A stretch of DNA of 64,000 nt from CAVQDV01 sp963711375 (lineage in GTDB: Bacteria > Pseudomonadota > Gammaproteobacteria > Coxiellales > Coxiellaceae). The notes beneath the pieces were generated by a model. That model was given only the letters and a program-made list of their open reading frames with translations. It ran no database searches and was not told where the DNA came from. The stretch lies in contig CAVQDV010000005.1 in the NCBI GenBank assembly GCA_963711375.1, positions 1,302,001 through 1,366,000 of the forward strand. The letters are read 5' to 3'. This document shows, one piece after another, positions 28,202 through 37,055 of this stretch. The position numbers and the translations under genes are program-made. Positions within the stretch are counted from its first letter, which is position 1. Each line of letters starts with the position of its first letter.

Positions 28202-28909
28202 ATAACGCGAAATGGTTTCTTTTAGGCCGAGATAGAGGGAATCGCAAATTAAGGCATGTCCTATGGACACTTCTTTTATTGAAGGAATTTCAGTAACGAG
28301 ATGGCGAAGATTAAAAAGATTGAGATCATGTCCAGCATTAATATCGATACCTAAAGCATTAATGTCCTGAGCGACTTTTTTATAAATATCGATAACTCGT
28401 TTAGCATCCGAGGTACCAAAGGCATTTGCATAAGATTCGGTGTAAAATTCAACACGATCCGTGCCGATTATTTTTAAAAGATCTATTTCTTCGGAAGTAA
28501 TGGTTTCAGGATCGATAAATAGCGAAGTTCGAACATTACTGTCATGTAAGCTTTCAACCGTTTTTCTTAGAAAATCGAGATTTTTTTTAATATTCCAACC
28601 GGCATTTGAAGTCAGCGCTTCTGGAGGGTCGGGAACTAAAGTGCATTGCGCGGGTTTTACATCTTTTACTAAAGCTAATAAATTTGTATCGGGAAATCCC
28701 TCAATATTAAATTCAACATGAATGGCGTTTGCAATATCGTAGACATCTTGTTTTCGAATATGGCGACTATCGGGACGAGGATGCACAGTAATGCCTTCGG
28801 CGCCAAAAGACACAATATCTAAAGTAGTTTTTAAAAGATCGGGATTATTTTTTCCTCGGGAATTTCGAAGTGTAGCAAGCTTATTAACATTAACGCTAAG
28901 CGTGGTCAT
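28184..28909 (-). CDS. pdxJ: Pyridoxine 5'-phosphate synthase
   Basis: The ATG at 28909 yields 241 residues ([19 protein letters not shown]), the standard PdxJ start and length; a longer upstream start would run far into erpA. Motifs include [33 protein letters not shown] and [15 protein letters not shown]. The enzyme condenses 1-deoxyxylulose 5-phosphate with aminoacetone phosphate to make vitamin B6. It overlaps the erpA 3' end by 14 bases and thrC by 18 bases. Confidence 0.94.
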   Translation of the reverse strand: MTTLSVNVNKLATLRNSRGKNNPDLLKTTLDIVSFGAEGITVHPRPDSRHIRKQDVYDIANAIHVEFNIEGFPDTNLLALVKDVKPAQCTLVPDPPEALTSNAGWNIKKNLDFLRKTVESLHDSNVRTSLFIDPETITSEEIDLLKIIGTDRVEFYTESYANAFGTSDAKRVIDIYKKVAQDINALGIDINAGHDLNLFNLRHLVTEIPSIKEVSIGHALICDSLYLGLKETISRYLACLH

Positions 28910-29264
28910 CTGAGTTCTCAGTTTGCTTTTCTTCAACATCAAATGAAGAACCACATCCACAGGTGGTCTTGGCATTCGGATTGCGAATAATAAATTGAGC
29001 ACCGTTTACATCTTCACGATAATCGATTTCGGCATTCTGCAAATATTGAAAGCTTTGCGGATCGACCAGCAATTTTACGCCAAGTTTTTCAACCGAAAAA
29101 TCGTCTTCTCGAATTTCTTCATCAAAGGTAAATCCATATTGAAAACCCGAGCAACCACCGCCGGTGATATACACCCGCAAATTCAGTTTGGGATTATTTT
29201 CTTCAGTAATCAGGCTTTGTACTTTCGTGGCGGCCGAATCCGTAAATGTCATATTCGCTTGCAT
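28896..29264 (-). CDS. erpA: Iron-sulfur cluster insertion protein ErpA
   Basis: A 122-residue A-type Fe-S carrier. The three cluster cysteines are present in [13 protein letters not shown] and [12 protein letters not shown], and the latter sequence favours ErpA over IscA. It hands clusters to apo-enzymes such as IspG/H. Its end overlaps the pdxJ start by 14 bases, so both are likely in one transcript. The C-terminal tail ([12 protein letters not shown]) is an acidic extension beyond the usual end. Confidence 0.92.
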   Translation of the reverse strand: MQANMTFTDSAATKVQSLITEENNPKLNLRVYITGGGCSGFQYGFTFDEEIREDDFSVEKLGVKLLVDPQSFQYLQNAEIDYREDVNGAQFIIRNPNAKTTCGCGSSFDVEEKQTENSDDHA

Positions 29265-29315
29265 ATCTACCTCAAATGAACTGCAATTATCCAGATTTTT
29301 ACACCTTTTGTCAAA

Positions 29316-29856
29316 TTATTGAAATAAGCTCTTGAATTTAAACATATAAACACTCGAAGAGTTCACCTTAAAATTTCCCTCCGGTGTGAATTTACTTACG
29401 TTTAATCGTGGGTACCCAAGCCTACGATTTACAACGCCTACGTCAAGTTGAACAGCATAATCGATTATTTTTTGCGGATCAATCGCATCATGTTTTATCG
29501 AAAAGGCTTTAGCAACTTCTGAAAATCCGCCGCAATAACGAGGTTGTTTTAAACGTTATTAACTCACGAGCGACAACATATGGATTGCCCAAATATTCTC
29601 GTTCGAATCCTAATTCAAACGGCACAAGACGAAATGTCCCAGCTTTCAATCGGGTTACTATTCCGTTATGTACGAGTTGGGAAAGCGCGTTGGCAGCTGA
29701 GGTTCTTCCGCCCAAAATTTTTGCTGCCTCGCGAAAATGAAAAATGGGGCGATTATAAGCATAGAGTGTCGCTACGAGGCGAGCAGATGCCGGACCAAGT
29801 GCAGTTCCTTGCTGCCCATTTCTTTTTGGGTAGACTGCTGCGCAATAGTCATACAT
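29316..29856 (-). pseudogene. Frameshifted AbiEi-like antitoxin/transcriptional regulator
   Basis: The first frame (29856 down to 29509) encodes 115 residues with a winged-helix N-terminal domain (PIFHFREAAKILGGRTSAANALSQLVHNGIVTRL) as in AbiEi/type IV antitoxins. It then runs into a stop. A second frame from about 29550 down to 29316 continues the same protein: YCGGFSEVAKAFSIKHDA, then IDYAVQLDVGVVNRRLGYPR and a C-terminal strand region ending KFKSLFQ. A single frameshift around 29530-29555 explains this. No AbiEii-like nucleotidyltransferase toxin is adjacent. An operator-like palindrome lies upstream at 29969-29987. Confidence 0.65.
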
Positions 29857-29968
29857 TTGGCTGATTATCGAGATTTTTTTACATTACTTTATGTAGAGCT
29901 TATAGCTAATCTGTTGTTTTTAAAAGTTATTTTAACCTTGGCTGACTGGAATCTATTTAGGGCTCTAA

Positions 29969-29987
29969 TATAATAGATACTATTATA
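29969..29987. promoter_or_regulatory. Perfect palindrome between the AbiEi-like gene and the RiPP promoter
   Basis: TATAATAG and CTATTATA are perfect arms around a 3-base centre. It lies about 110 bases before the AbiEi-like start and 11 bases upstream of the -35 box of the rightward promoter, so it could regulate either. AbiEi proteins bind inverted repeats, so it may be a relic of that autoregulation. Confidence 0.45.
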
Positions 29988-29997
29988 CTAATTATTA

Positions 29998-30026
29998 TTG
30001 ACAAATCCTTAAGGGAGGCTTAAAAT
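29998..30026 (+). promoter_or_regulatory. Consensus sigma-70 promoter for the RiPP-like operon
   Basis: A perfect -35 box TTGACA (29998-30003) and a -10 box TAAAAT (30021-30026) are separated by exactly 17 bases. The transcript would start near 30033 and have a leader of about 115 bases before the precursor peptide ATG at 30148. Confidence 0.65.
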
Positions 30027-30147
30027 TAAGCCCTGGAGATTTAATTAGCACATGATGCGCAGTTATCCCTGACGGAGCAATTCGGCATGGGGCAATTAAC
30101 ATTAAAATGTTTAATGAAAATTAAGCAAAACATAAATGAGGTACATC

Positions 30148-30273
30148 ATGAATAACAACTATAAAGATATGGAACTAGCAAACTCTGAAAAAAGCGAAGT
30201 AAGCCAATCTACTGTGCAATTCACAATGAATACGCAAGTTGCTGCAATGGCAATTTTCAGCAAAAATCAGTAA
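30148..30273 (+). CDS. Candidate RiPP precursor peptide, 41 aa
   Basis: A short reading frame with GAGG 7 bases before its ATG. It begins MNNNYKDMELANSEKSE (acidic, leader-like) and ends in a more hydrophobic stretch FTMNTQVAAMAIFSKNQ, which could be the core. There is no cysteine; Ser, Thr, Met, Ala and Asn dominate. It is too short for most gene callers. Evidence that it is real: consensus promoter, good ribosome site, position directly before a ycaO-tfuA pair, and a hairpin right after its stop, the classical layout that makes precursor more abundant than enzymes. YcaO-TfuA pairs act on peptide backbones, commonly to form thioamides, so an AMA-type core could be thioamidated. The modification is inferred. 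Confidence 0.72.
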   Translation: MNNNYKDMELANSEKSEVSQSTVQFTMNTQVAAMAIFSKNQ

Positions 30274-30282
30274 ATTCTTCAG

Positions 30283-30306
30283 GAGTTCCCGCCTGAGTGG
30301 GAACTC
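30283..30306 (+). terminator. Hairpin between precursor peptide and ycaO
   Basis: GAGTTCCC and GGGAACTC form a perfect 8-bp stem with an 8-base loop, followed by TTGTATTTTT. It begins 10 bases after the precursor stop. It can act as a partial terminator or as a 3' stabiliser of the precursor mRNA, setting the ratio of precursor to enzymes. Confidence 0.7.
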
Positions 30307-30349
30307 TTGTATTTTTCATAAAACATCCTTATGTTATCATGAATTTACC

Positions 30350-31411
30350 ATGACTAATGATGATTTCATCAAAAAGCTAGAAAAAGCGATTAAATTTGCT
30401 CGTATCAGCCGTATTGCGCGGCTAACGCGGATGGATTATCTGGGACTGCCTGTATTTCAGTGTACTCGACCATTCTCAAGAAATATGGTGACCTCTCAAG
30501 GAAAAGGCTTCACCGAGGAACATGCCAAAATTGCGGCTATCATGGAATCTCTCGAAGCCTTCCATGGCGAGGGTGTTCCCATAGATAAGCAAGCCCTTTT
30601 TAGCGAAATTGCTCCAGAATTAACGTACGATCTTAAAATTATTACTCCCAATATTCCTGATGCGCCCATTAAATGGACAAAAGCTTTCGATCTCATCCAA
30701 GAGAAGCACACCTATCTTCCGCATGCTTTAATTTGCATGGATTTTTCAGATGCTTATCTGCCCGATCTTCCCATTGCTCCCTCTTCAAATGGCTATGGCG
30801 GCGGAAGCAGCAAAGAATCTGCGCTTCAACATGCCATATTAGAAGTGCTCGAGAGGCATATCGTGGCCTCAATCCAGCCCGATTACGTTCCACTGAATGC
30901 TGAAATTGATGCGCTTTTACAACCTTATTTTGGAAAATTGCGTGAACGGCATTTTAAAATGGGGATTTTTTACCATTCAAATAATGAAGGTCTGCCGACA
31001 TTTAAAATAAATATCCAAGAACCGGGCAAAGAAAATACGCATTTTGGCATGTCCTGCCATCCAGATAAAAATACCGCTTTAATTAAGGCCTTTTGTGAAG
31101 CCTTGCAATCTCGTGTCACTTTTATTTCTGGCGCTCGAGATGATATCGAATCTTATCAATACAGCGCCAGCGAAGATGTAATACAATTACAATTGAAAAT
31201 AACACAATACAGCGATATCCCTACAGGCTCCAATTATACTCATTTAAGCGAAAAAGAAAGAGTGGAGTTCTTGATCAATAAAAGCCAAGCATTCGGCTTT
31301 AAGAATTTAATTGTGGTTGATTTAACAAAAAAAGAAATTGAAATCCCCATTGTTGTGGCGGTTATCCCTGGATCTCAAATAAACTTAGAACATCATGGCG
31401 GTCCAAAATGA
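30350..31411 (+). CDS. YcaO-domain cyclodehydratase/thioamidation enzyme
   Basis: The start is the ATG at 30350 (MTNDDFIKKLEKA), giving 353 residues. An upstream frame would overlap the precursor and the hairpin. There is no strong Shine-Dalgarno. YcaO ATP-binding elements are visible: KIAAIMESLEAFHGE (E66, E69) and ALQHAILEVLERHIV (E165, R169), with GYGGGSSKESAL before the second. YcaO enzymes activate the peptide amide with ATP and install azolines, amidines or thioamides. There is no fused or adjacent E1-like ocin-ThiF protein, and the partner is TfuA, which points to thioamide formation. The C-terminus lacks the PxPxP ending of azoline-type YcaO. It overlaps tfuA by 4 bases. Confidence 0.9.
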   Translation: MTNDDFIKKLEKAIKFARISRIARLTRMDYLGLPVFQCTRPFSRNMVTSQGKGFTEEHAKIAAIMESLEAFHGEGVPIDKQALFSEIAPELTYDLKIITPNIPDAPIKWTKAFDLIQEKHTYLPHALICMDFSDAYLPDLPIAPSSNGYGGGSSKESALQHAILEVLERHIVASIQPDYVPLNAEIDALLQPYFGKLRERHFKMGIFYHSNNEGLPTFKINIQEPGKENTHFGMSCHPDKNTALIKAFCEALQSRVTFISGARDDIESYQYSASEDVIQLQLKITQYSDIPTGSNYTHLSEKERVEFLINKSQAFGFKNLIVVDLTKKEIEIPIVVAVIPGSQINLEHHGGPK

Positions 31412-32112
31412 GCCTCCACATTTTTACAGGCCCAAGTCTAGATACAAAAACTATTTTAAGTGTAATGCCTGAGTCCATCATTCATGCGCCGGTTGCCCGT
31501 GATGACTTATTCAAAATCCCATTTATCACGGGTGATCAAGTGCTCATTATCGACGGTTATTTCGAATCTAAACCCTCTGTGGCGCATTTTGAAATTATCG
31601 AAATAATTGAAAATGGAGTAAGCGTGTTTGGTGCTTCTAGCATGGGCGCTTTGCGTGCAGCAGAATTAGCGGATGTGGGCATGATTGGCATTGGATTAAT
31701 TTTTGAGATGTATTTTTCTGGCTTAATTGATGGCGATGACGAGGTGGCGATGCTTCATTCGGAAGATTATATTCCGCTCACCATGCCGATGATCGATTTA
31801 AGAATTATTTTGCAAAAACTAAGTGCTAGGGAAAAAATAAAACAGGAAACTTCAAATAAAATAATTCAAGATGTCGGACAGTATGCCTATCAAGAACGCA
31901 CGATGACCTTAATAAAAAAAATCATTGCCGCCCATGCAGACTCAAACGAACAAAGAATTATCTTTCTGAATTTCACCTTGGAAAACAGCCAAAAACGAGC
32001 CGATGCGCTTTATGCATTACGTTTCCTGAAACAATTATCAACCAAAGAAAAACTCTCACTACCCAAAACCTGCTTTAGAGTAGCCGGGAAAAAGCACGCA
32101 CTGAAAGTATGA
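31408..32112 (+). CDS. tfuA: TfuA-like protein, YcaO partner
   Basis: A 234-residue protein with the TfuA hallmark GASSMGALRAAEL (residues 75-87), preceded by ITGDQVLIIDGYF and followed by the acidic DGDDEVAMLHSEDY block. TfuA proteins accompany YcaO in trifolitoxin biosynthesis and in archaeal McrA thioamidation, and are thought to deliver sulfide or allosterically help YcaO. The start overlaps the YcaO stop (ATGA), so the pair is coupled. No transporter, protease or further tailoring gene follows; the next gene is on the other strand. Confidence 0.9.
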   Translation: MSLHIFTGPSLDTKTILSVMPESIIHAPVARDDLFKIPFITGDQVLIIDGYFESKPSVAHFEIIEIIENGVSVFGASSMGALRAAELADVGMIGIGLIFEMYFSGLIDGDDEVAMLHSEDYIPLTMPMIDLRIILQKLSAREKIKQETSNKIIQDVGQYAYQERTMTLIKKIIAAHADSNEQRIIFLNFTLENSQKRADALYALRFLKQLSTKEKLSLPKTCFRVAGKKHALKV

Positions 32113-32130
32113 AGATGATTTTTTGCTCCT

Positions 32131-32556
32131 TCAATTGAGCCCAAATGCCAAGCTCTTTAGCAGCTCGTAAGTGTCAGAGCCTATAATCTCGGAAAAAATA
32201 GGAAGAGGAAGCTCTAGCTCGGGATGATCGAAACAGGCTTTAATAATCTCAAATTCTTCTGGTGCAGTGAGATCGGGCCCCGGTGCAGTTTTTAGAATGC
32301 GCTCGGCAATTTTTATGGCGGGACCGCGCCTTTTAATCTGGAGAGGCAGGTGAGCCGAAGAGTTGATAGTGCTAGAGGATTATGGCCTAAACAACCAAAC
32401 GCCATCTTCACCCATGTCTACATCTTCCAACCCATCGCTATTTTCAATGGGAAAGAATAACATACCACTGTTTAAGCCAAACACAGAATTGAAGAAGAGT
32501 CTTTCAAAAAAAGGAGGAAATAAGAGGCCAGAATTTGGATCCCCCTTACAGCCCAT
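32131..32556 (-). pseudogene. Interrupted 141-codon reading frame with an in-frame TAA
   Basis: Read on the minus strand from the ATG at 32556, a protein-like sequence (GLLFPPFFERLFFNSVFGLN, then DGLEDVDMGEDGVWLFRP) stops at TAA 32380-32382. The same frame then continues for 82 codons (LPLQIKRRGPAIKIAERILK ... ELELPLPIFSEIIGSDTYELL) to a stop at 32131. It begins 31 bases after the J-domain/pentapeptide gene and in the same frame as it, so it may be the decayed tail of a longer protein or a separate broken gene. No family is recognised. It fills the otherwise empty 32113-32586 interval. Confidence 0.45.
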
Positions 32557-32586
32557 CTCTTTTCGGGTGGGACTGCTGTAGTAAAC

Positions 32587-33705
32587 TTATTTTTTAAGTT
32601 CAGCTTTTTTTTCTTTATACACACCACCGAGTTTAGTTTGTTTGACGTTACCGACATTTTTAAAGAAGTTAAACGTAGAAAAAATGAGTGATTCTTGAGC
32701 TTTAGAGTGCCAAATCTCACGAAGCCCTTCAACAGAGGTAGCGTGCTTCATTAAATTTTCAAGAATATTAGGAAGCTGATCCTTGAGTAGTTTTAAGCCC
32801 TCTTTTTCCAGCATGTCTGGTTCAATAACAAAAATCAGATGACTTTTATAAAGTAGATCGGGACGTTTAAGTAAAGTCTTGATGTCATCAGTAGGAATTT
32901 TTTTGTCTGTCTCAGAAGTCAACTTCACATTCTCAAAATTTGGCATTTCCTTCGCTGAAGAAAGCGTTTTTAAAGTGCATATTTGATTGAGCGTAATTTC
33001 AGTAAACCCCAGATTCGCACAACTGAGGTTCGCATCGACAAGAATTGCATTTTTAAGATCTGTGCCTTGCAAATCCGCATGACTAAGATTTGCTTTCGTA
33101 AAATTTGTATTCACAAGCCCGGTGAGGTTAGGTAAAACAGCGTACGAAAGATTTGCATCTGTAAAGTTTGTGTTTTCAAGAAAGTTTGTATTTCCAATCG
33201 ATGTGTCTGTAAATATTGCTTTTTCAAGATTTGCACCAGAGAAATTTGTACCACTCAAGTTACATTCGAAGAAATGTGAACCCCGAAGATCCTTTCCATG
33301 AACGTCTCTTTTACTATAATTTTTTTGCGCGTAAAATTTTGTTTCAATGGGTGCAGCTTTTTTTGCGCTCGGCGGGTTAAAACGGGTTGGTATTCCAGTA
33401 GAAAACATGGAAGCGAATTCGGTAAACCCAGAGAATGGCTGAGTCGGTTGTCTTGTAGAAGTGGCGGCTGAATATGTTTGGTTGCTGGAGGCTTTATTAG
33501 TTTGATTTTTTTTCCGCTCTATTTCATCTAATAAATTTTGACGAGCACAATTAATACTTTGAAATTTATCAGTCGCTTCTTTGCCTAAATTTTTGTCAGG
33601 ATGCCATTTCATTGCCAGGAGCTTATAGGCTTTATTGATCTCTTTTTCAGAAGCACCAGTTTGAAGCCCCAAATCTGCATAATAATCATTTAATGATTTT
33701 CTCAT
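32587..33705 (-). CDS. J-domain plus pentapeptide-repeat protein
   Basis: A 372-residue fusion. Residues 5-65 form a DnaJ domain with the essential HPD in [14 protein letters not shown] Ser/Thr/Asn/Gln-rich linker follows. About residues 130-245 are pentapeptide repeats (A/N-L/F pattern: [31 protein letters not shown]), which fold as a right-handed beta helix. The C-terminal 100 residues are helical and unrecognised. The J domain would recruit an Hsp70 (bacterial DnaK or a host Hsp70), and the helix may bind a target. Such fusions are typical effector candidates in Legionellales. It ends with lysines (KKAELKK) before an in-frame TAA. Confidence 0.82.
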   Translation of the reverse strand: MRKSLNDYYADLGLQTGASEKEINKAYKLLAMKWHPDKNLGKEATDKFQSINCARQNLLDEIERKKNQTNKASSNQTYSAATSTRQPTQPFSGFTEFASMFSTGIPTRFNPPSAKKAAPIETKFYAQKNYSKRDVHGKDLRGSHFFECNLSGTNFSGANLEKAIFTDTSIGNTNFLENTNFTDANLSYAVLPNLTGLVNTNFTKANLSHADLQGTDLKNAILVDANLSCANLGFTEITLNQICTLKTLSSAKEMPNFENVKLTSETDKKIPTDDIKTLLKRPDLLYKSHLIFVIEPDMLEKEGLKLLKDQLPNILENLMKHATSVEGLREIWHSKAQESLIFSTFNFFKNVGNVKQTKLGGVYKEKKAELKK

Positions 33706-33812
33706 AACGTTCTCCGCTTTTTCGTAACCCGATAAGAAAGTTTATCGGGTTTAATTTAATCTATACTGTTCAACATTATTATCGTTATTGTTCTTTTCCG
33801 CTCTTGGTTGTT

Positions 33813-33968
33813 GTGACTGAAGAAGAAATCCAGCAAGACAGCATTCCGACGGCCGAGCTTTCGCCTAAGCCTGCAGCCTCCCTTGCCACCGGCTTCTCTA
33901 ATAACTTTAATTTTCAAAATATGGCTCTCAATATGAGTGAATTTAGGAGTCTAGCACATCTATATTAA
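33813..33968 (+). pseudogene. Short protein-like fragment in the 33.7-34.3 kb gap
   Basis: From a GTG at 33813 a 51-residue frame (TEEEIQQDSIPTAELSPKPA ... NMALNMSEFRSLAHLY) runs to a stop at 33966. It has no ribosome site and reads like the C-terminal tail of a lost protein. The rest of the 33706-34260 interval contains the dispersed repeat at 34033 and AT-rich sequence, with no other gene seen. Confidence 0.3.
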
Positions 33969-34032
33969 GGAATTATTAAGCAACATTAAGAGGGCATTAA
34001 GAACCAGGGCAATCTTACCACAAAGCACACAA

Positions 34033-34124
34033 AGCATACCAACCCAAACGGCATTTAAATTTTTGTCATTAAAACGTAGGGTTATATTTTGATTAGTGTG
34101 GTGTCGTTGCAAGTGAAAAAGTTT
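34033..34124. repeat. Dispersed intergenic repeat, copy 1 (long form)
   Basis: Starts GCATACCAACCCAAACGGCA and continues TTTTTGTCATTAAAACGTAGG. A second conserved block, AGTGTGGTGTCGTTGCAAGT, follows near 34096, shared with the copy at 41497. It lies upstream of the PP2C gene. Confidence 0.7.
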
Positions 34125-34260
34125 TATCTCATGAGGGCCATTGTATTTCTGCCTGTATGAGCGCGATTTTCAAGCGGTAACAAGCAAACATGAAAATGCC
34201 TTGTTTTTGGTGGAATTTATGGCAGAATGCGGCCTTGTAGATGAACATGAGGATAGGTAA

Positions 34261-36843
34261 ATGCGAGCAGAATTAGGGGAACTCGAAATTGAACTTGAGA
34301 ATGTGGAAGAGCAGTTCCCTGGATTTAAGGAACTTAATTTTTGTGTTAACCAAGATAATTGTCGATATGTCTATTTTATTGATAAGTTCTTTGCTAAAGA
34401 CGCCGCTAAAGGGGTTTGGCAATTTGATCCTATGTCACAAGAGAAAAATTTTTTGATTCCAGCAGCCGGCTTTGCTACGGACAAATTGAATTTCCAACAG
34501 ATTTTATGGGCAAATGAAAATTACCTCATTCTAGGAACTGATTTGTATTCAAGAGATTCAGATGAAGATGTTCACGGGTTTCAAGTCCACTTTCTTGAAA
34601 TTAAAAATGGCCTTTTAAAGTGTTTAAGCTCAATTTCCTATGATTTTAATGAAACCACGATGGTTTCAGTTTTATCAAAAAAAATGATGGTGTTATTTGG
34701 AGACCCTGTTAAAGATTCAATAGTGCTCTGGGCTATAAAAAATGATGGGTCTACACTAAGCAAAATCAACATCAAAGCGGAAAAAGAAAGCTCCGACTTG
34801 TGTACACTTTCTAGCAGCGGAGATTTTGGTAAACGATCGGTTTCTTCAATAATATTATCCACTTTAAAATTTGTTGAAGAACAGGCTGTTATTGCGACCT
34901 GTAATTATCCACATAAAATTATTCGTTGGAATATTGTGAATGGTCAATTGCATAAGTCCTGGGAATTTTTAGAAAAGAAGATGTATGCGTATCGTGTTTC
35001 ACCCTTTCAACAGTGCACAATGAGCGTGCATTCAGATCTAATTATTCTATTAGATCAAGAAGAAAATAATACCATAATCCCAGTGAATATCGAAAATGGA
35101 AAACTGATGGATAAAATCCCAATTCCTCCTGAAATTAAATGTAAAGTCAGTATTTTGCGCAGAATCAGTGAGGATCGGATCTTGCTTGCCGGAGGCGGTG
35201 ATAGTTTTTCTATGGGAATTTACAATATTAGAACTCAAGAATGCACACACCTTTTTCCGCTACAAATATTCACGTTTGGCCACCCCAAAAAATTTATCAT
35301 TTTGTCTCCCACGCTATTCTTAAGCTATGACGATGACAAAATACTTCTTTGGAGAGCGGGAGAAAATAGAAGCCTTAGCTATCATACTAACGTGTTTCAA
35401 TCCCTTGAAGCCCCTCTGCCTTTTATTGTTTCTCTAAAAAATGGTGATTTTTTTGTGGTAAATAATTCACTCACACAATTATTGGCTAAAAAGTATTCTA
35501 GCCGTCGAGAAATTTCTCAAGTAGAGCAGGCCCTTACAATCAGAATCAAAAACTTTAGTGATCCGATTAAAATAAACATTCTTGAAAGAGCCTACGGAGC
35601 GATAGTGCTCGCTCGTCTCGTTGCTCAAAGGAAATTGGTAAGGGACGTCGCTATTCGAATTTTGTCTTTCATTCTTTCCGGTCATGAAACGAAGGAGCAA
35701 TTAAAAAATATTGGTCCTTATAGCGGGGAGTTATTTTCTTGTTTTCAGCAAGTAGTGAGCATTCAATATATTAGAATTCCAGCCAAAAAAATAACCCTGG
35801 AATCCATGAATGATGAGGCGGAAAAAGCACGGAAAATAAGACATCCAATCTGTGAGACTTCGCAACGAAAGCCATCGGGAAAAATTACCTCTAAATCTTC
35901 TAAAGACTTCTCTATTTTCTGTACTCAGGGAGACAGGGATTATCAGCAAGATCGAGCCTTCCATACTGAAATAAACTGTATCGAATATGCACCCGAAACT
36001 ATTGGACAAGCACTGTTTAATACAGGAATCGACGTGGGCGTGGAAGCATTGACCACTAACTATATGGGAGGCAGCACAGGCACCTTTTGCTTCGTGCAGG
36101 AGAACAAGCTCTTTCTCTCCCAATTGGGCGATAGCTCAGCATTTTTAATCACTTTTGAAAATGAAAATTTTAATACTCAACGTCTAACTAGCATTCACAC
36201 CGCCTTAGCTGAAAAAGAACGGATTGAAAAGGCCGGCGGTCAAATTTGTTTTAAGGAAAATGATTTTCGAATAGGTAATCTTGCTGTTAGCCGGTCTTTT
36301 GGTGATTCTCAAATGTATGATGACGTAAGATTGCCTGGTTTCACCTTTGAACCAAGTATATCTTATTCCAAATTTAATCCTAATGCCGAAAATTATTTAC
36401 TTCTCTGCAGCGATGGGGTCACCGATGAACTTGATATAGAGACAATTGCTTTGATCCTTTTTACGCATCGAACGTCCTCAGACTTAACTGAGATGAACAA
36501 ACTGATGCATGCTTGGGCTTGTCTAAATGGCGGGGATGATAATAAAACCAGCATTTTAGTAAAATTAAATCCATCGGATAAAAAGGGTCATTTATTTGGT
36601 GTTTGCGATGGGCATCGGGACAGTGATACCGCCATAGAAGTTTCCGAGCATTTTCCTGAAGTATTTCAAAAGAATTTACTCAAGGAGCCTACGAATTTTT
36701 CGGGAGTTTCTATCAGAATTAGCAATCGTTTCAATAAGTTATTTAATTGTCGTGAGAAAATTCTAGTGCCAAATGATGATAATCAAATCAAACCCGATTT
36801 TGAAAAAAAAGTAACAGAATCAGAAAAGCAACTTAAAATTTAA
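34261..36843 (+). CDS. Beta-propeller protein with an apparently circularly permuted PP2C phosphatase domain
   Basis: An 860-residue protein. Residues 1-400 have a WD40/beta-propeller-like pattern (IIRWNIVNGQLHKSW, KILLWRAG). PP2C motifs follow in an unusual order: motif 1 CTQGDRDYQQDRAFH (about 552), MGGSTGTF (602), LSQLGDSSAFLI (620), NLAVSRSFGD (675), LLLCSDGVTDELD (715) and GGDDNKTSILV (758). The metal-binding motif 2, LFGVCDGH, which in normal PP2C lies between motif 1 and GSTG, is at residues 779-785 near the C-terminus and followed by its usual helix. All acidic metal ligands are present, so activity is plausible. A Ser/Thr phosphatase effector is inferred. It is flanked by dispersed repeat copies 1 and 2. 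Confidence 0.85.
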   Translation: MRAELGELEIELENVEEQFPGFKELNFCVNQDNCRYVYFIDKFFAKDAAKGVWQFDPMSQEKNFLIPAAGFATDKLNFQQILWANENYLILGTDLYSRDSDEDVHGFQVHFLEIKNGLLKCLSSISYDFNETTMVSVLSKKMMVLFGDPVKDSIVLWAIKNDGSTLSKINIKAEKESSDLCTLSSSGDFGKRSVSSIILSTLKFVEEQAVIATCNYPHKIIRWNIVNGQLHKSWEFLEKKMYAYRVSPFQQCTMSVHSDLIILLDQEENNTIIPVNIENGKLMDKIPIPPEIKCKVSILRRISEDRILLAGGGDSFSMGIYNIRTQECTHLFPLQIFTFGHPKKFIILSPTLFLSYDDDKILLWRAGENRSLSYHTNVFQSLEAPLPFIVSLKNGDFFVVNNSLTQLLAKKYSSRREISQVEQALTIRIKNFSDPIKINILERAYGAIVLARLVAQRKLVRDVAIRILSFILSGHETKEQLKNIGPYSGELFSCFQQVVSIQYIRIPAKKITLESMNDEAEKARKIRHPICETSQRKPSGKITSKSSKDFSIFCTQGDRDYQQDRAFHTEINCIEYAPETIGQALFNTGIDVGVEALTTNYMGGSTGTFCFVQENKLFLSQLGDSSAFLITFENENFNTQRLTSIHTALAEKERIEKAGGQICFKENDFRIGNLAVSRSFGDSQMYDDVRLPGFTFEPSISYSKFNPNAENYLLLCSDGVTDELDIETIALILFTHRTSSDLTEMNKLMHAWACLNGGDDNKTSILVKLNPSDKKGHLFGVCDGHRDSDTAIEVSEHFPEVFQKNLLKEPTNFSGVSIRISNRFNKLFNCREKILVPNDDNQIKPDFEKKVTESEKQLKI

Positions 36844-36911
36844 AGGAGCAGTAATCATTTTGGCTATCATCCTGAGCTCAGCGAAGGATCTCCTGAATAG
36901 GCACAGAAAAT

Positions 36912-36960
36912 AGGCATACCAACCTAAACCGCTTTTGAATTTTTGTCATTAAAACCTATA
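36912..36960. repeat. Dispersed intergenic repeat, copy 2
   Basis: AGGCATACCAACCTAAACCG followed by CTTTTGAATTTTTGTCATTA and AAACCTA, 69 bases after the PP2C gene. Confidence 0.7.
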
Positions 36961-37055
36961 CATATGCAAGATAAACCGGTCTGGACATATGAAATTGTTT
37001 AAGTCCCTACACGGAAAATTTTGAAAAAACGCTCAAGAAATATCAGACAAGTTTG

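Noticed and set aside
30100..30116. CATTAAA-ATG-TTTAATG hairpin in the RiPP leader as a riboswitch
   Set aside because: It is a short A/T-only repeat of the kind common in this AT-rich sequence; no conserved aptamer features were seen.
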